From JAAZBW01 sp035647855 (GTDB lineage Bacteria > Actinomycetota > Actinomycetes > Actinomycetales > Actinomycetaceae), in contig DASRMP010000033.1 in NCBI GenBank assembly GCA_035647855.1, positions 1-55,807 of the forward strand: a stretch of 55,807 nucleotides of DNA. Direction: 5' to 3'. The notes below the pieces were generated by a model that saw nothing but the letters and a program-made list of their open reading frames with translations, ran no database searches and was not told the origin of the DNA. The number at the start of each line of letters is the position of its first letter. Position 1 is the first letter of the stretch. Shown here one piece after another: positions 50,130-55,807 of this stretch. The translations under genes and the position numbers were made by a program.

Positions 50130-50888
50130 CTACTCCACCACCCGGGCGACGAGCGTGTTCGTCGCCTGCGCGACCGGCCTCAGGATCATCGAGTCCACGT
50201 TCATGTGCCGCGGCAGGCTCAGTGTCCACCTGATGGCCTCGGCCACATCCGCGCCGACGAGCGGCTCCGCGACTCCCGCGTACACCGCGTCCGCGGCCTT
50301 CTGGGATCCGAGCCTGTTCAGCGAGAACTCGGGAGTGCGCACCATGCCCGGGGCAATCTCGATGATGCGCACGGGCTCGCCGACCAGTTCCTGGCGCAGC
50401 GTCAGCGGAATCATCCGCTCCGCGTGCTTCGCGGCCGCGTAGCCCCCACCACCGGGATACGTGTCATGCGCAGCCGTGGAGGTGACGAATACGATGTCTC
50501 CGCCGCTCTCACGGAGGTGCGGCAGCAGCGCACGGGTCAGCCGGAGCGTCGCGAGCACGTTCTTGTCGTACATGCTCTGCCAGCGGTCGATGTCAGCGGA
50601 GGCGATGGTATCCACGCCCTCCGCGCCCCCCGCCACGTTGACGAGCGCACTTGGCCGCGCCCCCGGGCGCGACGTGGCGAACGCGGTCAGGCGGGCGACG
50701 TCGTCGCCGACGGTGAGGTCCGCCGCAAAGAAGTCGCAGCCCGTCTCTGCCGCAAGCGAGCGGAGCCGATCCTCGCGCCGGGCGGAGGCAATCACCTCCC
50801 AGCCGGACGCCACGAGGGCGCGCACGGTCTCGAGCCCGATACCGGTGGAGGCGCCCGTGACAAGGGCGCGTCGCTTCTCAGTGGTCAT
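50130..50888 (-). CDS. Short-chain dehydrogenase/reductase (SDR)
   Basis: A 252-residue classical SDR. The cofactor motif is VTGASTGIGLETV near residue 10, with SARR after beta-2 suggesting an NADP preference. The NVAGG motif follows, and the catalytic set is Ser in VTSTAAHDTYPG with Tyr and Lys in GGYAAAKHAERM. Substrate is unknown. ATG 50886-50888 (MTTEKRRALV) has a GGGAGGATG site upstream. A longer frame upstream overlaps the divergent proC gene and is not SDR-like. Confidence 0.92.
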   Translation of the reverse strand: MTTEKRRALVTGASTGIGLETVRALVASGWEVIASARREDRLRSLAAETGCDFFAADLTVGDDVARLTAFATSRPGARPSALVNVAGGAEGVDTIASADIDRWQSMYDKNVLATLRLTRALLPHLRESGGDIVFVTSTAAHDTYPGGGGYAAAKHAERMIPLTLRQELVGEPVRIIEIAPGMVRTPEFSLNRLGSQKAADAVYAGVAEPLVGADVAEAIRWTLSLPRHMNVDSMILRPVAQATNTLVARVVE

Positions 50889-50963
50889 GGCATCATCCTC
50901 CCCCATGGGGCCGGGCGGTCGCCGCAGCCGTATCCCCCGGGGACCGCGCCCTACTATTGCCAC

Positions 50964-51776
50964 ATGACGACTTTCGGTTTCATCGGCTCCGGCAACATGG
51001 CGAGCGCAATCGTGCGGGGCATGGTGACTGCGGGCACCCCGCCCCAGGACGTGATCGTCACGGACGCGTACGCCGCGAAGGCCGCAGCGCTGGCGGATGA
51101 GCTGGGCGTCCGGTTCCTCGCCTCTAACGCCGAGCTCGTGAACGCGGCGGACTACGTGGTGCCGGCCGTGAAGCCGCAGATGCTCGGACCGGTGCTCACC
51201 GGGCTCACCGGCGAGTTCGCGGACCGCGGGCCGGTCGTCGTCTCGATCGCCGCCGGTCAACCAATCTCGCGGCTCGAGGGCTGGCTGCCGGAGGGCATTG
51301 CGGTCATCCGGGTGATGCCGAACGTGAACGCCCAGATCGGCGAGGGCATGGCCGCCGTCGCCGGCAACGCCGCGGCCACTCCCGAGCAGGTCGAGACCGT
51401 TCTCGCACTGTTCCGCAGCGTCGGCCGCGCCATCGAAGTGGCGGAGAAGGACATGTCCGCCTTCTCTGCCGTCGCCGGCGCGGGCCCGGCCCTCACCTAT
51501 GACTTCATCGACGCCCTTGCCCGCGGCGCACTGCGCCACGGTATCCCGAAGGATCTCGCCGTGGAGATCGCAGCGCAGACGGTCCTGGGCTCCGCCCGGC
51601 TGGTTCTCGAACGCGCCGCAGACGGCATCACACCGGCCACGCTCACGGACACCGTCACTTCGCCCGGCGGCACCACCATCGCCGGGCTCGTGGAGGCCGA
51701 GGACGCGGGATTCACGCCCGCCGTCGTGAAATTCGTCGACGGCGTGGTGGCGCGCGACCGCGAACTCGGCGCGTAG
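50964..51776 (+). CDS. proC: Pyrroline-5-carboxylate reductase
   Basis: ProC reduces P5C to proline with NAD(P)H, the last step of proline synthesis. The 270-residue protein starts TFGFIGSGNMASAIVRGMV (Rossmann motif). It has VVPAVKPQML, SIAAGQPISRLEGWLP, VIRVMPNVNAQIGEGM and the C-terminal signature AVAGAGPALTYDFIDAL with LTDTVTSPGGTTIAGL. ATG 50964 is divergent from the SDR gene with 75 bases between them. Confidence 0.97.
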   Translation: MTTFGFIGSGNMASAIVRGMVTAGTPPQDVIVTDAYAAKAAALADELGVRFLASNAELVNAADYVVPAVKPQMLGPVLTGLTGEFADRGPVVVSIAAGQPISRLEGWLPEGIAVIRVMPNVNAQIGEGMAAVAGNAAATPEQVETVLALFRSVGRAIEVAEKDMSAFSAVAGAGPALTYDFIDALARGALRHGIPKDLAVEIAAQTVLGSARLVLERAADGITPATLTDTVTSPGGTTIAGLVEAEDAGFTPAVVKFVDGVVARDRELGA

Positions 51777-51803
51777 GCCCGATCCGGCCTGGCTCGGACC
51801 GGC

Positions 51804-52589
51804 CTAGATCGACCGCCAGCTCGGAATCTCGCCGTAGGACTCCCGGTAGTAGTCGCCGAGTTCGAGCACCGCGGCGGCCGCCTCGTCCACAAGCAGGGTC
51901 GCGTGAGGGTGGAACTGAAGCGACGTGGCCGGCCAGCGGGAGGAAACGGCCCCTTCCACGAGCTGGGCCACCGCGCGTGCCTTCCTCGGACCCGTCGCGA
52001 TGAGCACCAGGTGGCGAGCCTCCATGATCGTCCCCAGGCCCTGGGTCACGCAGCGGGGCGGGACTGCGTCATAGTCGCCGCCGAAGAACCGGGCATTCGC
52101 ACGGCGAGTCGACGGAGTGAGATCCTCCACGCGTGTCCGTGACACGAGAGACGCGCCGGGCTCATTGAAGCCGATGTGCCCGTTCTCGCCGATGCCGAGC
52201 AGTTGCAGATCGACTCCCCCGGAGTCCTTGATCTCCTGCTCGTAGGCAGCGGCAGCAGCGTGGACGTCCTCGGCGTAGACATCGGGCACGTGAAGGCCCT
52301 CAGGAGGGAAATCCAGATAGTCCGTGAGCTCCGTCCGGATGACCGTACGGTAGCTCTCGGGGTGGCCTTCGGGCAGACCCACGTACTCGTCGAGGATGAA
52401 CGCCGTGCCTTGGCTGAAGGAAACCTCGCCGGCCTCGAACCGGCGCCGCAGTGCCCGGTAGGTGGGCAGCGGGGTCGAACCCGTCGCGAGCCCGAGTACG
52501 GCCGTGGGCTTCTCGTTGAACAGGCGCACGATCTCTTGGGCGATAAGGTCGCCGGCGAGCTCGATGTCTGGCTGGATGATGATTTCCAT
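51804..52589 (-). CDS. nagB: Glucosamine-6-phosphate deaminase
   Basis: NagB converts glucosamine 6-phosphate to fructose 6-phosphate and ammonia. The 261-residue protein has the family core: VLGLATGSTPLPTYRALRR near residue 31, ILDEYVGLPEGHPESYR with catalytic Asp, LLGIGENGHIGFNEPGAS with catalytic His and Glu, and VTQGLGTIMEARHLVLIATG. No nagA or PTS gene is adjacent. It is convergent with proC and divergent from valS, with 142 bases between the nagB and valS starts. Confidence 0.95.
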   Translation of the reverse strand: MEIIIQPDIELAGDLIAQEIVRLFNEKPTAVLGLATGSTPLPTYRALRRRFEAGEVSFSQGTAFILDEYVGLPEGHPESYRTVIRTELTDYLDFPPEGLHVPDVYAEDVHAAAAAYEQEIKDSGGVDLQLLGIGENGHIGFNEPGASLVSRTRVEDLTPSTRRANARFFGGDYDAVPPRCVTQGLGTIMEARHLVLIATGPRKARAVAQLVEGAVSSRWPATSLQFHPHATLLVDEAAAAVLELGDYYRESYGEIPSWRSI

Positions 52590-52731
52590 GGTTCCTCTCC
52601 CGTTGCAGCGACGAGCAGGGTTACCTCCCGGGCCACAATGCCCAGCGGGTTGTCTCGGCGCATCGATTCTGCCGCATCCCCCACTCGGGCGCGTTCAGAA
52701 CCCGCCCGGGAGCCATGGAAGAATGAGCGCC

Positions 52732-55413
52732 ATGAGTTCCACGCAGCCCGGTTCGGCCCGGTCCCTCCCCACCACGCCCGCAACATACGCTCCCCCGCGA
52801 GTTCCGGACAAGGTGGCAGCAGAGGGACTCGAGGCGAAGTGGAGCGAGAACTGGGAGCGGGACGCCGTCTACGCCTTCGATCGCGCCGCCGAGCGCGCCG
52901 AGATCTTCTCCATCGACACTCCGCCGCCCACCGCGTCCGGTTCGCTGCACGTCGGGCACGTGTTCTCGTACACGCACACGGACCTGGTCGCCCGCTACCA
53001 ACGCATGCGCGGCAAGAAGGTCTTCTACCCGATGGGCTGGGACGATAACGGCCTGCCCACCGAGCGGCGCGTCCAGAACTACTACGGCGTGCGCTGCGAT
53101 CCCTCACTCCCATACGATCCCGGGTTCACGCCGCCCCACGAGGGCACCGAGGGCAAGAACATCAAGGCCGCCGATCAGGTGCCCGTCTCGCGCAAGAACT
53201 TCGTGGAGCTCTGCCTCCGCCTCGCCTCCGAGGACGAGCAGCTCTACGAGGAGCTGTGGCAGTACCTCGGGCTTTCCGTGGACTGGTCGCAGACCTACCA
53301 GACCATCAACGCGCGCTCGCAGCGGGTGGCGCAGACGGCGTTCCTGCGCAACCTCGCCCGTGGCGAGGCCTACGCCGCCGCCGCGCCCGGACTGTGGGAC
53401 ATCACGTTCCAGACGGCGGTCGCCCAGGCCGAACTCGAGGCCCGCGACCACCCGGGTCACTACCACACGGTCAACTTCTACCTCCCCGACGGCCGGCCCG
53501 TCGCCATCGAGACGACCCGCCCGGAACTCCTCCCGGCCTGCGTCGCCCTGATCGCCCACCCCGACGACGAGCGCTACCAGCCGATCTTCGGCTCGACGGT
53601 GACCTCGCCGCTCTTCGACGTCGAACTCCCGGTCCTGCCGCACCCGGCCGCCGAAATGGACAAGGGAGCCGGCATCGCCATGTGCTGCACGTTCGGCGAT
53701 CTCACCGACGTCCAGTGGTGGCGCGAGCTGAACCTCGAGACGCGTGCGATCCTCGGCCGTGACGGCCGCATCGTGCGCGAGACACCGGAGTGGATCACCT
53801 CGGAGCGTGGCCGGGACGTCTACGAGGACATGGCCGGCAAGACCGCGTTCTCCTCACGCAAGGCGATCGTGGACGCCCTGCGCGAGTCCGGGGACATGGT
53901 GGGAGAGCCGACCGCCACGATGCGCAAGACCAACTTCTTCGAGAAGGGTGACAAGCCGCTCGAGATCGTCACCTCGCGCCAGTGGTACATCCGCAACGGC
54001 GGCCGCCCGGCCACCACGGCGGACGGCAGCGACCTGCGCGAGGCGCTGCTCGAGCGCGGCCGCGAACTCAGGTTTCACCCCGACTGGATGCGGGTGCGCT
54101 ACGAGAACTGGGTTAACGGCCTCAACTCGGACTGGCTCATCTCCCGCCAGAGGTTCTTCGGCGTCCCGTTGCCGCTGTGGTACGCCGTCGACGAGCACGG
54201 CGAGGTGGACTACGAGACGGTGCTCACGCCGTCGGAGGATGCCCTGCCTATCGACCCGACCACCGACGTCCCAGAGGGGTACACCGAGGAACAGCGGGGC
54301 GCGCCCGGCGGTTTCGCCGGAGAGTCGGACATCATGGACACGTGGGCGACCTCGTCACTGACTCCACAGATCGCCGCGGGCTGGCTGCACGACGATGATC
54401 TGTTCGCGCGCGTCTACCCGATGACGGTGCGGCCGCAGGGGCAGGACATCATCCGCACCTGGCTGTTCTCGACGGTGGTCCGCGCGCAGCACGAGTTCGG
54501 CGCCCTGCCGTGGTCGGACGCCGCCATCTCCGGATGGATCCTCGACCCGGATCGTAAGAAGATGTCGAAGTCGAAGGGCAACGTCGTCACGCCCATGGGG
54601 CTCCTGCAGACCCATGGTTCCGACGGCGTGCGCTACTGGGCGGCGTCGGCGCGCCTGGGCGCGGACGCGGCGTTCGAGGAAGGCCAGATGAAGATCGGCC
54701 GCCGTCTCGCGATCAAGATCCTCAACGCGTCGAAGTTCGCGCTGACCCGTGGTGAGGGCGAGGTCAGGGTGGAGCCGGCGAACGTCGTCGTGCCGTTCGA
54801 CCGCGCCATGCTCGCAGGGCTCGCGAAGGTGGTCGCGACGGCGACTGCGGCATACGACGCGTACGACCACACGCGCGCACTGGAGGCGACCGAGACGTTC
54901 TTCTGGACGTTCTGCGACGACTACCTCGAGTTGGTGAAGGACCGCGCTTACAACGCCGGCGGCACGTTCTGCACTCACGAGGAGTCGCTGTCCGCCCGCA
55001 CGGCGCTGGTGATCGCCGTCGACACACTGCTTCGGCTTTTCGCGCCCGTACTGCCATTCGCCACCGAAGAGGTCTGGTCCTGGTGGAAGGAGGGGTCCGT
55101 CCACGAGGCCGAATGGCCCGAGGCAGAGCCGCTCGCCGCCGTCGGTGGAGACGCGGATGCGTCTCTCGTCGAGATCGCCGGCGCCGTGTTGTCGGTGCTG
55201 CGGAAGATCAAGTCCGAGGCCAGGGTCTCGCAGCGGACTGGGATCCTCTCGGCGCACGTCACGGTTCCCGAGGGCTGGGTGGCGGCTCTGGAGGAGTCCG
55301 CCGCGCTCACGGACGTGCGTTCGGCGGGCCATGTGACCGGCGAGCTGACGTTCACGGAGTCGGCCGACGCGACCGAGCCAGTTATCACGTCGCACGAACT
55401 GGACGCCGCCTGA
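52732..55413 (+). CDS. valS: Valyl-tRNA synthetase
   Basis: ValRS charges tRNA-Val. The 893-residue protein has the HIGH motif as SGSLHVGHVFSYTHTDLVAR near residue 65, FYPMGWDDNGLPTERRVQN, a CP1 editing domain (about 210-400), the KMSKS loop as DRKKMSKSKGNVV near residue 610, and the anticodon domain. It seems to lack the long C-terminal coiled coil of E. coli ValRS, in keeping with one actinobacterial type. I prefer ATG 52732 because GGAAGA lies nine bases upstream; ATG 52723, three codons earlier, is the alternative. No T-box is visible upstream. Confidence 0.97.
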   Translation: MSSTQPGSARSLPTTPATYAPPRVPDKVAAEGLEAKWSENWERDAVYAFDRAAERAEIFSIDTPPPTASGSLHVGHVFSYTHTDLVARYQRMRGKKVFYPMGWDDNGLPTERRVQNYYGVRCDPSLPYDPGFTPPHEGTEGKNIKAADQVPVSRKNFVELCLRLASEDEQLYEELWQYLGLSVDWSQTYQTINARSQRVAQTAFLRNLARGEAYAAAAPGLWDITFQTAVAQAELEARDHPGHYHTVNFYLPDGRPVAIETTRPELLPACVALIAHPDDERYQPIFGSTVTSPLFDVELPVLPHPAAEMDKGAGIAMCCTFGDLTDVQWWRELNLETRAILGRDGRIVRETPEWITSERGRDVYEDMAGKTAFSSRKAIVDALRESGDMVGEPTATMRKTNFFEKGDKPLEIVTSRQWYIRNGGRPATTADGSDLREALLERGRELRFHPDWMRVRYENWVNGLNSDWLISRQRFFGVPLPLWYAVDEHGEVDYETVLTPSEDALPIDPTTDVPEGYTEEQRGAPGGFAGESDIMDTWATSSLTPQIAAGWLHDDDLFARVYPMTVRPQGQDIIRTWLFSTVVRAQHEFGALPWSDAAISGWILDPDRKKMSKSKGNVVTPMGLLQTHGSDGVRYWAASARLGADAAFEEGQMKIGRRLAIKILNASKFALTRGEGEVRVEPANVVVPFDRAMLAGLAKVVATATAAYDAYDHTRALEATETFFWTFCDDYLELVKDRAYNAGGTFCTHEESLSARTALVIAVDTLLRLFAPVLPFATEEVWSWWKEGSVHEAEWPEAEPLAAVGGDADASLVEIAGAVLSVLRKIKSEARVSQRTGILSAHVTVPEGWVAALEESAALTDVRSAGHVTGELTFTESADATEPVITSHELDAA

Positions 55414-55435
55414 TCGCCGAGTGTGTGAGCGGAAC

Positions 55436-55468
55436 GCGTTCCCCAGGCTGAGCACCGGGCGGGAACGC
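55436..55468 (+). terminator. Possible hairpin after valS
   Basis: GCGTTCCC and GGGAACGC form an 8-bp stem around a 17-base loop, 22 bases past the valS stop. The left arm also lies in a GGAACGCGTTCC palindrome at 55431-55442, so two pairings compete. No T tract follows. Confidence 0.45.
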
Positions 55469-55540
55469 TAGCCGCAATGCCGTCAACTTAAGGTTTTGCT
55501 TGAGGGTTCAAGGGTTGTTGTCGGCGTGTCGTGGGGTGGG

Positions 55541-55807
55541 GGCGCACGTTCGTCACACCGCTCCCGAACCCGCGCCGCCGGGGCGCACGATCGTCACACG
55601 GGATTCTTGAGGGCGCACGATCGTCACACGATGGCGTCCGTTCGTCACGGCATGGCGCACGAACGTCACACCCCTCCCAAACCCGCACCGCCGTGGCGCA
55701 CGATCGTCACATCAGGGCGCACGATCGTCACACCTCTCCCGAACCCGCGCCGCCGTGGCGCACGAACGTCACATGAGGGCGCACGTCCGTCACACCTCTC
55801 CCAAACC
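55541..55807. repeat. Intergenic array of nine 18-bp motifs in a 62-bp higher-order repeat
   Basis: Nine copies of GGCGCACG-NN-CGTCACAC start at 55541, 55582, 55612, 55633 (diverged), 55654, 55695, 55716, 55757 and 55778. The central dinucleotide varies (TT, AT, AT, TT, AA, AT, AT, AA, TC). Spacers are either three bases or a conserved 23-base CTCCC(A/G)AACCCGC(A/G)CCGCCG block, apart from one of 12 bases. From copy 5 onward the arrangement repeats exactly every 62 bp. The array runs to the window edge. I see no gene in it; valS ends 128 bases before it. Confidence 0.9.

Noticed and set aside
55488..55776. Small frames on both strands through the terminal repeat array
   Set aside because: They only translate the repeated DNA into monotonous Arg/His/Asp-rich peptides, and lack ribosome-binding sites.
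55541..55807. CRISPR array at the right edge
   Set aside because: Spacers are three or 23 bases and are themselves conserved, the repeat is only 18 bp, and no cas gene is near.

Overview
The window is a GC-rich chromosomal segment, almost entirely coding, from an actinobacterium. I infer Actinomycetota, probably Actinomycetaceae or a near relative. The evidence is the actinobacterial gene order (infB-ylxR-nusA-rimP, proS, ispG-rseP-dxr, frr-pyrH-tsf-rpsB, dprA-yifB-yraN-rnhB-lepB-rplS-trmD-rimM-khpA-rpsP, ffh-ftsY-smc), the presence of families largely confined to this phylum (DUF2469, DUF4233, a DUF4081-type GNAT next to ispG, a DivIVA-like protein), many GTG starts, and a T-box leader with a very short Stem I before ileS. 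I see no insertion sequence, phage, CRISPR array, tRNA or rRNA.

Layout. 1-2.4 kb: translation and transcription factors (infB 5' part, ylxR, nusA, rimP, all minus). 2.4-3.3 kb: a plus-strand lipoprotein. 3.3-13.8 kb: proS, the DUF4081/ispG/rseP/dxr isoprenoid and membrane-protease block, a DivIVA-like gene, rlmN, a frameshifted cdsA, frr and pyrH. 13.8-15.7 kb: tsf and rpsB behind a heavily structured leader. 16.1-18.3 kb: plus-strand pit phosphate transporter, a small membrane partner and an M23 peptidase. 18.3-24.6 kb: xerC, dprA, yifB, yraN, DUF2469, rnhB, lepB, rplS, tightly overlapped. 24.8-29.0 kb: a trmD-GNAT fusion, rimM, an unrecognised lipoprotein, khpA and rpsP with a tandem-repeat acidic tail. 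29.3-31.2 kb: a YtrA-type GntR/ABC operon. 31.3-39.3 kb: amidohydrolase, ffh, ftsY, a small membrane protein and smc. 39.3-47.6 kb: ileS under T-box control, folC, a complete dihydroxyacetone kinase set (dhaK-dhaL-dhaM), DUF4233 and ndk, all in one direction. 47.6-50.1 kb: an MFS transporter and a divergent FCD-type GntR regulator. 50.1-55.4 kb: an SDR oxidoreductase, proC, nagB and valS. 55.4 kb to the end: an intergenic array of an 18-bp motif in a 62-bp higher-order repeat.

How the genes fit together. Most of the window serves ribosome and tRNA function (IF-2, NusA, RimP, S2, EF-Ts, RRF, L19, S16, RimM, TrmD, RlmN, ProRS, IleRS, ValRS), membrane protein targeting and processing (Ffh, FtsY, LepB, RseP) and envelope or isoprenoid precursor supply (IspG, Dxr, CdsA). 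Accessory metabolic cassettes (dha, ABC/GntR, MFS/GntR, pit) sit inside this housekeeping frame. The most unusual items are the 62-bp repeat array, the one-base frameshift in cdsA, the TrmD-GNAT fusion, the repeat tail on S16, the structured rpsB leader, and the dha genes translationally coupled to DUF4233 and ndk.
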